Of a stretch of 64,000 nt of DNA, positions 12,230-26,883 are shown piece by piece. The position numbers and the translations under genes are program-made. Each line of letters begins with the position of its first letter. Positions within the stretch are counted from its first letter, which is position 1. A model generated the notes under the pieces. That model searched no databases. It worked only from the letters and a program-made list of their open reading frames with translations, and had not been told where the DNA came from. The stretch lies in assembly GCF_905475345.1 (NCBI RefSeq), contig NC_066587.1:13662058-13726057 (forward strand), given 5' to 3'. Source of the DNA: Vespula vulgaris (lineage: Eukaryota; Arthropoda; Insecta; Hymenoptera; Vespidae).

Positions 12230-15200
12230 AGAACTTAATAGATTACCATGAAAACTGACGGTGACATCTACGAAAGTCTATCACAGTAAATCCGACAGCT
12301 GGTGCATTTAGGGCTCGAGTCCTTTCTCGTCCTAGTCAACATCGTACTCTCCTTTTGGAAATGGAAGAGCGTTTCTTACATGTAAAACTACGTCTTGAGA
12401 TATCTTGAGATGCTTAGCTAACATAGAAATTAATTTGGTCTTGTAATCTTATCCGTTCTGTCCGCTGTTTTAGTAATCCGTTCTGCTCAACGTTCTTATT
12501 CCAAATGATGGAAGAATTATGACTCGGGCGATCATCTCAAGCCGCATGGAATGTATCTTGGATTATTCAACGTGGACCGAAAATTTTCAACTACGTTCGC
12601 CTCGAATTTTCATTAATCTTTAATCGTCCATTATCGACGATTTTGGACTACGTCCTATCATCTCTTTTCGTGTTTCATCGATAATTCTTCGGCATCGTTA
12701 ACTCGATGGGTAAACTTCTGCTTTTTCTTGTAAAAAATTTCATCGGAGAGCAAACGAAACGACGGCAATTCACTTGCACATTGGCGAACACTTGGAAAGA
12801 AATGTTATTACCGGCAGGAACCTATGTGTACTGCCTCGTCGCTCGTGTTTGTTTCGACGCTTTAACGTATTTTCAACTCCAAACTCCCAACGCGGAGTGC
12901 TATTCCCAAATGTTCGTAGACACATGTTACCCTCGAAATCCGAATTAGCGTCTATTTATTTTAGAAGAGGAAAACTCGCCAGAAGAGGCATTGAAGAATG
13001 GTACTAATCGAAAAGAGATTCGTTACGAAAGGAAAAGAGCCTTTGATTATTTTCCTTTCATTGAAAATCGAGCGTAAAACACGCTAACACGAAGAAAAGT
13101 CCTCCGACTTTGCTTTTACTTAAGCAAATTACACCGAGGGCGTTTTCTCTTTTTCTCTCTCTCTCTCTCTTTCTCTCTGTTTTTTAAATATATACACATA
13201 CACTTTCTTTCTTATATACATACTCGCCTATAAACGGATTTAAAACCCGGAAGATTTAATTTTTTCAAATTTCATGCATCGCACCTCGCGTGACAGAATT
13301 TATGTAAATATTCTTTGCGTGGCGCTATCCCGATCGTTAATACACACTACTCCATTACGAGCGATACTACCTTGCTTCTTTTTTTTACAATACCTAATTT
13401 TTTCGCAAAAACCGATGGCACGTCGTAAAAACAGATTAGACGGGACGATCGATCGAACGAGAAATTACATTTGATTTAGCTTGTATCCGCGCGTTGCGCG
13501 TAGGTAGGTAAATAGGTAGGTATCTGTAAAAATCGAAATGTGCACGTGTATGTTTATGTTCGTGTGTACGACGATCGCGTCGTAGTGAAACTTGTGCAGA
13601 GAAGATGCCATGAGAACGACGGAAGCGTTGCAAGAAAGTCTCTTATAAGCGGAAAAACCGTAATTTATCCGGTTTGCAGTCTTGATGTTGGCCGTTTCCG
13701 TTCACTATTCGCGATTTCCAAGGGTTTCACAGAAATGAGGCGACGCGAATGTCATTTCCCGATGTAAATTAAGTTTGAAATCTCGGTTATTTCACCGTGC
13801 GGATCGATGAAAACGACTACCGAGAGATTTGAAAACGCAAAATTGGAAGATATCATTTTCCTATTTGAAGGGTTTGCTTTTTGATAACAAAACGACGACT
13901 TAACGAGCCCGATTTACGACATCGGAAACGTTTCAATATATTTTTATTTCAATATGTCCTTGTATCCGTAATTTCCACGCTGTCTCGACTCGAAAATAAT
14001 TTCTATCTGCTCACGTATAAATTGCATTGCTTTGATAGGTATAGAAACGAAATTCACTGGTTCGAGTTGCAACGATCTTGTGACGTCGGACGGCGCCGGA
14101 TCGACGATAATCAGCGGTCATTTCGATCAAAGAATAAGATTTTGGGACACCAGAGCGGAATCTAGCTCAAACGACATTCTCCTCGAAGGGAAGGTTACGT
14201 CATTGGATTTATCTCGTGGTAAGTGCAATTTCCACAGTGTGATGGGTTTCTTCCCTCAAAATTGCGTTTTCGAATGACCTACCAGTATCTACCTATTTGC
14301 TAGAGGATTTAAACGTTAGCGATATTCAATGAGAATCAATATTTCCCGAAACAAAATGGTATTTCACGAAGGATCAGATTTTTTGATAGTGTGTAGCTCG
14401 CGCGCACGCGTTACAACGGAACGAGCACACAGAAATATTACCTTGCTTTTCGACGGTATCCCAAAGCACCGATTTTAACTGCGAATTCACTGCGTTGATT
14501 GAAGAGCTCTTTCGAGAGACATATATTGTCCTCCCGCATTTCATTAATCTCAGTAATACGAGGATAGAAGCCGAATGAAACGGTATTGCAGCGACTCTAA
14601 AATTCTGCTCGATTACATCGTATCGCTCTAATGCTTTTCCTTTATCATTCGTCGTAATACATTATGTATACTCCCATTAAAGTACAATATTCCGCCCGTA
14701 GAGGAATGTACTCGACGAAACGTTTCCAAACGCAACCGCCAAAGATTTATACATCATAAAATGGGATTACACGGAATGTCCTTCTTCGACTCGCCGGCAA
14801 AGTGTTTGGTCTTAGAATGTGTTTGAACGAGGCTCTTAGTTCGTCGGATTTATAATTAATAAATCGCGACTTCCCGTAGATTCGATTATGTCTGCGATGC
14901 AACGGTATAAACTAAGTTTACGTTCCTTTTTCCTTTTAGATACGAACTATCTCCTTAGCTGTGTGCGAGACGACACCGTCAAGCTTATCGATCTGCGAAT
15001 GAAGAAAATTATTGGTTCGTTTAGGTGAGTCCAATCGAGAAGACGATTAAATAATTTTGCTAATTACGTACATGTGAAACATTGTAATCGTACTCTCGCA
15101 TCAAATGAAAGTTTATTGAGAAAATCGATGTCTTCGATTGTTTTTACCGTAGCGCTGACGGCTTCAAAGTTGCTTTCGATTGGACGCGAGCGGCTTTTAG

Positions 15201-18200
15201 TCCCGACGGCCAATACATCGCTGCTGGTTCTTCCGATGGATCTGTTTTTATTTGGTCCGTAGCAACGCATATGGTCGAGAATGTACTAAAAAATCACGCG
15301 TAAGTATGCTTTTTTTATCGACTCCTATGGATTATCGATTTCACATCCTAACCACGCAGCCTCGAACGGATAAAAGCACGGAACCCTTTTTGGTATCGAT
15401 CGGAACGTGCGTTTCCGATATTAAGCTCCGAACCGTTATAAAACTCACGTACGAAAGAGATTGTTAAACTTTATAGGCTCTTTTACAGCCTATTTCGCTC
15501 CGGTAATGGAAAGGCTTATTAAAATCTAAAATTTCGGTTTCACGACATTGTATCAAACCAATGTTATACTATTCTGTAATATGGATTATTGGAAAGGTTT
15601 TGCACTCAGTTTATAGCTAAACTTTCATAAACCATTACATATCCATTCATCCTACTTTGTTATCGTGAATCATACCAATTTACGCTAGGTATTTTATCAG
15701 ATTCTTCAAATCGAAGTAGCGGGCTTTCGGGTGAAAAGCAATCGATGTTTTGTGATATTCCGTGACCGACAAATCGTACGCGACAAATCTCGGAATTCGT
15801 TGAAAGCAAAATCGGAAATGGGGATCGGGATTCTAATAACTCCGTACTGATTTATGACTCAAGTAAAAAGTACATAAAACTGAGGAAAATAATATTCTAC
15901 GAAAGACGAATCGCATGAATCACTGCCGTACGTTACATCGGGTAGAAGATAGATCCGACGTTTCTTAGGACGTGGACCATCTGTCAGAGACATTTCTCGC
16001 AAGGAAGTACGACACACACGTATGTACGTACGTATGTATGTAATGCATGTAAACTCGCATACATCCTGATGTATATGCTTTGAAGTATCACCGAAATAGG
16101 TACTTGGATGCTCTGCTTCGGCATGGATTTTCAAAAATACACGTGACTTTCAAAGTACGTCGTTCCATAGGCCAATAATAATTTATGAAAAATTAGGGCT
16201 TATCTCTTGGAGACACAAGTTTACCGAGCGAAGTCTGTACCAAGACAGAAGGAGAAAGAGAATAAAATAGAGGAAGAAGATCAACGAAATAGAACGTCCT
16301 CGTAGTATCCATCTTTGGGCTATTCGACAAAAGCAGCGCACGCGCTAGCTTTTCTTTCAAAAATGTTCGAGTAATGACATAATAAGTCATTTCACTTTTA
16401 CGGTCCATCCCGACGCAGCGTTTTCGTCATGCTTTTTCTTCTTCTTTTTCATCCTGAATCTCTCTCTCTGTCTCTCTCTCTCTCTCTTAATATTTTTTCC
16501 TTTTGCTTTCTCATCCTCCTACGACGCGCTTTGATCATCTAACCTGATGCGAATTCTACGCTAGCCGCCCTTACGAAGGGACTAAAACGCTCGTAATTCT
16601 AGCAGGCACCTTCGAGTGCTGTGCATACCCACCTGACACGAAAAGTTTCGAAGTACTTCGAGGCTTCGTCGTTTCGCTACACGTACTAGGTACATACATA
16701 CACACGTGTGGACATATATGAGGATGAGAAGGAACAGCATGCGGGATGGACCGGCTAAGAAAATATTTCGACGTTGTGCGTTTTCCACTCCAACTTTCGC
16801 ACAACGTATTCTCGGTATATTTCTCTACGTACATTGATGCGCGCGCGCACGGCTGAGTACACCCGTCTATATCCTGGAATGACTTTGCTGTACCACAAAT
16901 TTATGCGTTAGTCGAGATACCCTAAACTCAGTGGCGAGGTAAAGTCGATTCCTCGCTATTGAAAATGTCATTCTGAATGAACGAGCAGTGTCCGTTTTGA
17001 CGGTATACTTGGATGATAAAAAGAAAGACGAAGAAGGATTGGAAAAATAGGAGGAAGCTTTCTAAAAAACGTACTCGAACCTGTCGTTCATCGAACCGAG
17101 AATAAAAGGATCTCGTATGCGTGTATGTGTAAGGGAGTGAAAGAAAAAGTGTAAAAAATTGCAATCTTTAGAAAATTCTCGCTAATCTTACCGAATTTAT
17201 CTTCGCGTGTAAAGTTGGTAGGAAAGAAAGTTTTTCTAACAGTTCTCGCTCATAATTCCGAGAGTCCTTCTCATAAAGCGGTCCTTCTTTGAAATTAGAA
17301 GAAGAAGAAGAAAGGAAGAGAGCGAGAGAGAGAGGAGAAAGATTCTTTGCACGATTACCCCCTTTCGGTGGAACGTTCTCTTTCAGTTTTCTCTTCGCTC
17401 GTCGATCTCTTAGCGGCTCGTCGTCCGTTCCTCGTCATCGACCTCCTCGACTTTTCCCAAGGACGAAGGAGAAGCACATCTCTCAAAGATAGTTTCTCTG
17501 GTAGAGAGCAAGCTAGAGGCCGGCGTGCGGCTAAGTACCGGTCGTATCGAAAAATGGCTTAAGTACTAGTCACGTATACGCGCTCTCGTCGTTGTCCGCG
17601 CGAGCGCGTTTCACTGTTATTACTTTCACCCCGAGCGGCTTGGCTCCGCTCGGCGCAACTTCGCGTCCTCGAGTCCACGTCGTCCTCTTGAATCTTTCGC
17701 GCGATGTGGATCGTATAATTCGCATGTTGCTCGGACCGCGTACGCGCGCGTTCAGGAATCCTCGCGACTAACTTAATAAGCGGCTCGTCCTCTCCTTTTC
17801 TCCTTCTATCTTCGACTTCGCTCTTTATTCTCTTCGTTCCTACTCCTTCGTTCTAACGAACCCTGCGCTTAATACGTGATCGTATCGAGCGATCTTAAAC
17901 GCGACGGAAATTCGTCTTACCTACTCGAAATTATCCCCCGCAGAAGAATGTCACTTCCCTTTCTTCTAAACTTTCTCTTTCGTTCGCTATCTAGAGCATC
18001 AGAATCCTTTAACCAAGAGAAAACGGACGAGTCAGTTTTCTGCTGACGTTTTAAATCCCCCAACCAGATCAAATGGCTATCGATCCTTCTATCGATACGT
18101 CGGCGATCGCTTTAATTTATAGGAAGCGCATTTCGCACCGTTCTATAATTCATTTTGAGTTGTGACGCTGTTATTTTCTAACCCCCATCCACCCTCTCAC

Positions 18201-20924
18201 CACCTCCCCCCGACCCTTGCTATATCTGTCGCGGTTTAAAATGCGAATTCCAGACGTTCCATTTGAATTTTGCAGTCGGGCCAACGAAGCGCCCTGCTAT
18301 CTACTATCCCCTCTATTCTCGATAGATTTATCGAACGCGCGTCCATACACAGTCTTTCGTCTCTCATACCTCGCTCTGAGCGATTACCTCCCGCGGAAAT
18401 TATTGCGGAAATAACGCCTTCCGATTTCCCGTGCCCGCGGGAAAATCGTCCGTCGATTTACGCTCGCCTTCTTGAAATATAAGTTTACGCTTTGAGCTCG
18501 CGGATTTAAATCGCATTAAGCGGTCGATCGACTTAACGGAATTAACTCATCGACATCGCTCGGCCCAAGAAAAATCTCAGAAACCGGTCGAAGCTCGCCA
18601 AGCAGATCGTAGATACGCGATCGGAGTTCGATACCATTCGATGAATAATCCCTGGAATTACGGAGCACGCGCACGTTAAATGTAAATAGTATCATTAAGT
18701 GATTTGCTTCAGCTTTTATTATAGCACTATCAAAGTGCCTTACGGTGTACATACGACACGTAGGGAACGTTTCTCTATGACTTCCGATCTTTGGAAATTT
18801 TCTCGTACATTCCTCGACGATTCCTCGGTACTTTGATTATTTTTCAATGTTTATAAGAGTATCGTTTGAAAAAAACTTGAAAGCTAAGGAAAGTAAAAAA
18901 AAAAAACATCGTGCAACGCGAACGTGCAATATCTTGCCTCTCTCGCGAGGAAAGATTAAAATCGATTTTACGTCGATCAAAAGTCGTTCGTTTGTTCCGC
19001 AAACGTTCGTACGAAACGCTTGTTTCGAACCGTTCGGTATTTAATAAAATAACGTCTCTCGCTACGCTAGAAATGTTTAACGATTTTACGCGGCCAGTAA
19101 AACAAAATGGATTTGTATCGGATTTAAAGGTACTCGTTGTTAGAGAATTTCCACGTCGCAACGATGAGCGTAGCACGTACGCTCGATATTCGTTTTAATG
19201 AATCGTACGGCATTTTGGCACGATTTCCCTTCTCTGACCTTACTTGAACTCCGAAATCCGTAATTGTATTGGTCGATAAGCTAGCGCGAACGTTTGCGCT
19301 CTAATTTGCAATCAAGCGGCAGGATACGGCCGGTACGCGTGTCGGAAGGCGCGGGATTTACTGCGCGATCCTGACAAAGATCACGGCGCCTCGAATAAAT
19401 AGCGTCGCGCGATTAAAGCGGCACGTAATTAGTGAAACGAAAGGTGCCCTGAGTTCGTCTCGAAAGCTCGACAGATCCTTCTCTTCTTTCGACAGCGATT
19501 ACCTCGTCTTTCGAAATGGAATTAATCGAATTCAATGAATTGAACGATCTCGGCTCGTTGGGAGACGATCGAACAGAAGACAACTCTGAGGATAGCTCGA
19601 AATAGGTAGAAAAATTATTGGCGTCTCGCGAGACGTGGCTAGACGACGTTGATTTGTGTACGGACGCCATAAATAAATAAACGCATAAGAAGTCGTTAAG
19701 AGGACGCAAATTGCACCATCCCTTCGTTACCAACGGACAAGTAAGAGCCCCTCATAAAGATTACTATGCTATATTTCAGTCGCGAACGCATTTACGATTT
19801 TTCCTGATATTTTACGAGGGGTATACCTTCCTTAGCGCCACCTCTCACGCTTTTCTACGAAGTTACTTCAATTAATATATTTCATGTACCATCTTGCGGG
19901 CTTTCACTTCCTCGTATTAAATTTTGCAACATCACGGAAAAAGTTGCGGCCGAAGTTTGAGAAAGCTACGAAACGCTTATTATTCTTAAGAATCGTGGAA
20001 AAGGGAAAGACATCTCAAAGCTCGTTGAGGCTACGCTAAACGGTTTTCGTTCTCTCCCAAAGTGACAGTAGCGGATCGTTCTGGTGGAATCGAGACACTA
20101 GTTTGTTTTCGCGTATATGGCATCCTTGGGAGTTTTCCTTTCTCTCTTTCTCCCTTTCAAGCATTAACTTTCTTTCTCTCTCTCTCTCTCTCTCTGCTTC
20201 TCTTTCTTTTTCTCTCTCTTTCTATCGCTCTTTCTCTTCAGAGGTTCGACATTTAAATGTAACTCACCTTCTGCTCTCGTGAAGTAATGAAAATTCAACG
20301 TCGTCGTCCCAAGAGGAAAACAAGTGGCACCGGAGACGGAAGTAAACACCGTCGAGCAAAAGGAATTAGATTATTCCCCTTCTCTCCCAGTATATACAGG
20401 ATCTTTCAGGAAGCTTCGACGAAGTCAAGCTTTTACGTAACCGCCCGTAGCGAAGACCGACGCTAACTTTTACGACGAACGCCTATCTCGAACGGTTATC
20501 TCGATCCACCGTCGAACTAATTACGAAGAAATTAGTAGACGCTGGAGATGGATTCTAATTTATTTTATGTTTCTTGCGAGTCCGTTGATGCACAAGTCGC
20601 CTCTCAGGACGCGAAGAAATTTCCTGTCTTCCTCTCTTTTTATTTCGAGTTAACTGAACCAACGATCGAAAGATGGCTTGTAATCGGAGCTACGTTTTCG
20701 AGGAAACTTCATCCATCTTGGAGCTTCTAGTTTTTGTAGCAGCCTGTACAAGAATAAGTACGAGCCTACTCAAGGCACACGAAACCAATCTCCTTGTCAT
20801 CCCTCTCTTTCTCTTCTTTGGCTTCGCGATGAGGATCAAGCCGATTTCATTGTCGCTTCGCGTAACGAAGCATCCAAAGAGAAGAACTAGAATTAGAGAT
20901 AGATAGATAGAGAGAAAGAGAAGA

Positions 20925-20970
<46 letters not shown>

Positions 20971-23900
20971 GACGAAAAGGAGATCAATTGCCTCGTGACA
21001 CTGCTCCAACTTAACTCGATTTCGTTCCACGACAATGATCGGCCGGTCCTGCACGATATTATGTCATTTATCTTCGTCGTGTCTTCGAAGGGTCGCACCG
21101 TGCCGAGCTCTTTATCTGTTTTCCCATTCTCCTTCTGTTGGCCCAACTCTACCTTGCCATCAGTTCCTCTCGTGCCAGGAGTCACGGCTTGGTACGGATA
21201 TATAAGCGTTGACTTCGTTGTCCTCGATCCGTACCACCGCCGTTACCACCCACCCAATCACCTTCCACCCTTTATCCCTAACCATCCGTTGCCTCTTCTC
21301 CGTTGCATTTCACAACCAATGGGCACTCACTGATAAAAGCTTTCGATCAAATCGGACGTATGGATTTTTCCTTCGCTTCGAGTCCCTCCTCCCTCTACCT
21401 CCTTCCTCCTTCTCTATCCTCCCCTTTTCCTCTTCTACGAAAGTCGCGATTTCACAGAAGCACTGCATCTTATTGCTTAATCGAAACGATTGAATCGACG
21501 ACATTCCGTTCTAAACTGTCGAAAAAAAGATATTTAAAGTTTTCGAATCTCCGATCGTCCGATTTTCGCTTAACGCGAGATCGTACTTTATTTATTTAAC
21601 TAAATGTCACGTCGAAGATTTCATTGCTTGCCGCTTTTCACGTCACGCTTGTACATCGGCTAACGACGTTAAGACGGTATTTCACCTTCCTCGAGAGTTG
21701 CCAGAAAATCTAATATAATCGCAAGATCAAAGTTAGGAGAACGAGAGTCGAGGAGACTGAAAAGGTAAAGAAGCCACGACTATCGAATCGCGCCTTAATT
21801 AATCAATTTCCTGCGCCTGCTTTCGTTAATAGTCGCGTAATTGCAAGACGAACTATATCCGGACGAGACATGGATACGTTGATACGCAAGAAATTCCAAT
21901 AGGGTTGCTAAGATAAGAAACAGACAGGTGTCATCGTCTCCTTCCTACTACAATCAACGACCATCCTCGGTAACGACAACGCTTCTCGTATCTTCCAGGA
22001 AATTTACTTACATTAATCCTTAATAGTATCAACGTGTCCACCCCGACATGTCCATCGCTTGTACGAGACCGATGTGTCTACACGAGCGTACACTCTCTTT
22101 GAAGGTACAGGCTTCTTTGAAGAAGCAGAAGCCATTAAAATGACAACGCTTTCAACGTCGGGAAACTTTCGACGGAAGGAGCGAGGAAGAATCATTTCAA
22201 CCCTCTCCCTCTTATAACCCGATCGATTCTCCGTCGTCATGGAGACTGATTCAAGATAGAAAATAAATTTTTCAAACGTGGACACGATGATCGGTAGAAT
22301 CTTACATTTTTTACAAGATAAAGCGCAGCTCGTGCCGCGAACTCGACGTGTAGCTACCCTCAAGCCGCTATTCTTAATGGGAAAATGATAAAGACGGACG
22401 AGCCATCGATCCCCTCTCCTCCTCCTCCTCCTCCTCATCCTCCTCCTCCTCCTCCTCCTCCTCCTCCCTGTTCGGCTCTTTTGCTATTCATTCGTTACTC
22501 GGGGCGAATTGGATTAGCTGCAGTGATCGTGCGCGCACGACTTTGATGATTTATCACGATAAAAGTCGAGAAAACGTCGCGCGTTGCATCGACCATGTAA
22601 ATAATATACGAGCTTCGGCCTCGAAGTGGCCCGAAGTTGAAAGCATCGAGATACGAGCTCAGCGACGAATTCGACAGGCCGACGGTTCTAGAACGATATC
22701 TCGCGAACTGTCGGTCAAAGGGAAGTTTCGTACGTTTGTGAGTGAAAGTGAAGTTGGATGCAAGATGCGAGTAACTCACCGCGTCCGTCGAAGCACTAAC
22801 TTTGACGTGGCGCGAAGAGATAGCTCGCAAAGTGAGAGTGAGAGTGAGACTGAGACCGAAAGAGAATGAGAAGGAGAAAGAGACAGAATACCTACGTATG
22901 TCATGTTGAAACCTGTACAGAGTGATTCCGCGTACACGTTTCTTACTTTTTGCTAGTGCACAACGCGTTTCTGATAGAAATACGTGTGCGGAGATTATAA
23001 CAAAAAAAAGTATTACCTTGATGTAACTTACGTTACCTCCTCCATTAAAAACAATCGCGTTCGATCGTGAAGATCAAGGTGTAGCAATCCTTCGCCGTAA
23101 TATCGATGGAAGAACGCAAACAATGATCTTGCTAAAACTACGCGATATCATCCAGAGAGATCGTACACGATGTAACTTTTTTACGCGTAAAGCCATTAGA
23201 CAAGAAACTTTTTCGATAGTCCACCGGCACGTTCTAGCGATCATTTGTGCCACGCAACCTCGCGATTCCGAGGACTTCTTGCTTACTTTAACGAAGACTT
23301 CGTAGCTATTTTCTCTTCTTACTGGGCGATTTGATTATCACGAAGATTTTCTCAAAGTGATTTTCGTGATTTTGTAATAATCGATCGTGATTCTGAACGA
23401 ACCGTGAAGGACTTCTTATTCCTATAAAAAGAAATATACAAAAAATGTCTAAGAGTAAATCACGGTTCTCAGATATCGATAAATCGATATTATTATAGAA
23501 AGAAAATGATCAGGAGAAACATCTTCTTCATCCAGGATGGCCGAGCCAATTCTCTCCTTGGGCTCTGACGTCCCGCATCATTTGCCGCGTGAATGACGTC
23601 GATCTAATCATCGTTCGTATTGTCGTTCCATCTCTCTCTCTCTCTCTCCCTATTTTTCTCTCTCTCTCTCGATGCATCGTGCACGAAGCTTTATCCTTCT
23701 CCAGCACCGTCCTCCTGTCGCGTTATAGAACCGACGCGATATACGTCAATGAGCGCCCCATTAGGCGCCACTGTTCGTCGTACGACATGCATTCGAATGC
23801 ACTTCGCTCGCGGCTACGAGAGAAGATAGAAAGAGAGAGGAAGAGGAAGAGGAATGGAGATCGATAAGCAGAAATCCACGATTGTCAACGCTAGGAGGAT

Positions 23901-25318
23901 ATTCGCGTGATCGCTCGTCGTCTTTCGTAAGAAAGATCGCTTCGACGTCTCGTTTCCGTGACGTCCATGGACGCGTTGAAACGATCGTCGTCGTCGACGA
24001 CTTGCTGACCGGTTACTTCTCTCTTATCTCTGTCTCTCTTTCTCTCTCTCTTTCTTGCGATAGTGCATAGAACGATAGGCTTTACGGTAACAGACGGTGA
24101 CGAATAGACATACGCGATTGGATATGGGAATATTTGAATCTGAACAGACAAGTGGTGGTAGGATACTTACTTGTTCTACCGTATGAACGATTAATTGGTT
24201 TCCGGTTTGAAAATGTTGGAAAGTAGTTAGCAGGTATGATCGATGGTTTCCGCTAAGGGAGAGATAGTATAACTAAACGTTCGTGATCCAATTCTGATTT
24301 AGAGATCCTCGAACATAATCGGAGCAGGCGATGGAGAATTTAAAAATTCATTTGTTTTAACTCTTAGAAAGACGAACGATCTATTTCAGAGAACGGATTC
24401 CGTGCTTGACGATTCGTAGTATTGATAGTTCTTCTCAACGAAACGACAAAGCTTTCTCCCACAAAATGTTCACGTAGTGTCTTGTACGTTACGAACGATT
24501 ATGTTCCGCATTACTTATGTACCTTAAGAGTTCCCGTACCTCCTTCTCGTTTCTCGAATTCGCCGATTTATCGTCTAGACGCGACAACCGTGTCGAACAT
24601 GTCAACAGGTGGCACTCATCATTTCTCCTGACGTATCGCGTAGGATATACGGACCATGATAAAGAATACATTAGTCGGAAATGTATCATCGTATAGTCTC
24701 CAGTCACTCCGGTCAGCTCCCTCCTTCGTTCAAATTTTTCAATTCAAATGTCCTTGACATTTATCTCGATAAAATGTTCGATAAGAAAAATCAAACTAGC
24801 TCGTAGAATGTTAAACGATTGCTCCTACCTAGATAGACACTCGCACGCGTACCATCAAATTTAATAACAATATCTTGGAAGTAGATCGATATGATTTTTA
24901 ATTTATTCGAATACTTATATCTAAGGTTAATAACAAAAGAATCCACGAACAAAGTTCCTTGTCTTATCGAAAGAATATTAGGAAAAGAGGTCATGCCTTG
25001 GTACTCGGCAACCGTGAAGAATAATCGTTTTAATTATCCTCGGTAGGTTGGCGAGTAAATGCGAGACTCGCTTCTTCTTCTTCGTCTTCTTCTTCTTCTT
25101 CTTCTTCTTCTTCTTCTTCTTCTTCTCTCGACGAAAGAGAGAAGCGTAACAGTACTTATCCCGTCTTTTCCATCCTTTAAGTGGTCTATCCGCAAGCTCT
25201 CGGTATCCTTCCTCTTCTCTTCCGCTCTCATCCACCCTCTTCGTCCTTCGCAATACTCACGCTCCGCATAATCCATAGCTCCTGGCTAAGATCTAAAATC
25301 CCGCGTCGTTCTTTTCCA

Positions 25319-25364
<46 letters not shown>

Positions 25365-25652
25365 CCTTTTCTCTATCTATCTCTATCTCTTTCTATCTCT
25401 TTTCCTCTTCGCTTACGACGACGAGGTTCCGCTCTTTCGTATCCTTTTCCCCTTTTCCCTTTTTCCCTTCTACCTGCTTGACAAGGTTTCAACCTCCGCG
25501 TTGCCGTTTATACGTTAACTCCGTCATTTGCAAGAACGACAGACGACGAAAATGCTTTCACGTAGCGCATTTCAAAGGCATGCGTACTCTATCCTCTTCT
25601 TTTTCCTCTTTCTCCCTCTCTCCCTATCTCTATCTATCTTTCTCTTTTTCCA

Positions 25653-25693
<41 letters not shown>

Positions 25694-26152
25694 ACTTCTT
25701 GCCTTTCTCTTCTCTGTTACTTCTCATGTGGTAGTTTTGGTAAAAGTCAAAAGGAAAAACTTGAAAAGTCGACCGAGAGAGAGAGAAAGAGAGAGAGAGA
25801 AAGTAAAATAAAGAGAAATAGAAAGAAAAGAAACTAGAAAGAAAGAAAGCACAGAAGTGGGAGGGAAAACGTCGTTCGGGAAAGCTTATTTCCACGCTAC
25901 TTCGGTAAGAACGGATAGGTCTCCTTTATCACGCTGGCAATATACATCACATAGGTAGCTACTACTCGCAAAAGGTATCCCTTCCTAAGAGAAACAGGCT
26001 CCCGTCGCTTCTAGAAATATCGTCGACGACGAGGATGCCGACGACTGAGGTCGCCGTACTCACGACGGGTGGTGCTCGTCGCGACGTCGACGACGACGAG
26101 CTTTCATAGGGCTTTTTCTTTCGGTTTTCCGTCTTTCTTTCTCCCTCTTTCT

Positions 26153-26205
<53 letters not shown>

Positions 26206-26499
26206 ATACACCTTACACAGTCGCTATTTTTTTTTCTCTTTATAACAACATATATATATATACGTGGGTACATACGTTCGCACTCGTAAAACACATCTAC
26301 GGACGAGTACTTTCATTCGATCATTCGAATCGTATATCTTCTTATTATCTCAACATAGTTTTTATTCGAAATACGCCGAATATAGTTGGATGCATATACT
26401 GCTTTCTTTTTCAATAGAGATATTATTGAGGCTCAAATACTTTTTGTTCGTCCATCTGATCGTTCGAAAAACTCCGGTTAAAAGTGTTCTAGTTTTTCT

Positions 26500-26540
<41 letters not shown>

Positions 26541-26851
26541 GTCTCTCTATCTCTTTCTCTTTCACATAAACACATATATGCACACACACAGAGGCTTTTT
26601 ACGCTTGTTCCACTCGCGGTCTCGGCGTGGTTTCGAAAATTTTCGAAATGCCCGTCCATGACCCTTTTACGATTCTGTGCGCCCTACAAATCACCTACGG
26701 GAATTCCCGCTTTATAGGCGTTTTGCACCGTACGAACTGCAATGCTGGCTGCGCGAAATTGCGCTGCAATGTGTTTTTTTTTTTCCCCAATCGCGCGTTG
26801 ATTCTTCGACGAAACGGTTCCACCCCTCTGCCTCTGTATCTCTCTCTCTCT

Positions 26852-26883
<32 letters not shown>

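Noticed and set aside
22013..22438. 141-codon minus-strand ORF starting with an Arg run
   Set aside because: The Arg run comes from the CCT array; the remainder matches nothing known and sits inside an intron.
23535..23545. tRNA-like start GGATGGCCGAG
   Set aside because: It resembles the A box of Leu/Ser tRNAs, but no B box (GGTTCGAATCC type), anticodon stem or matching 3' acceptor strand follows.
25181..25837. 218-codon ORF, the longest in the window
   Set aside because: It is mostly Ser/Leu/Phe and Arg/Lys/Glu repeats translated from CT and GA tracts; no family motif.
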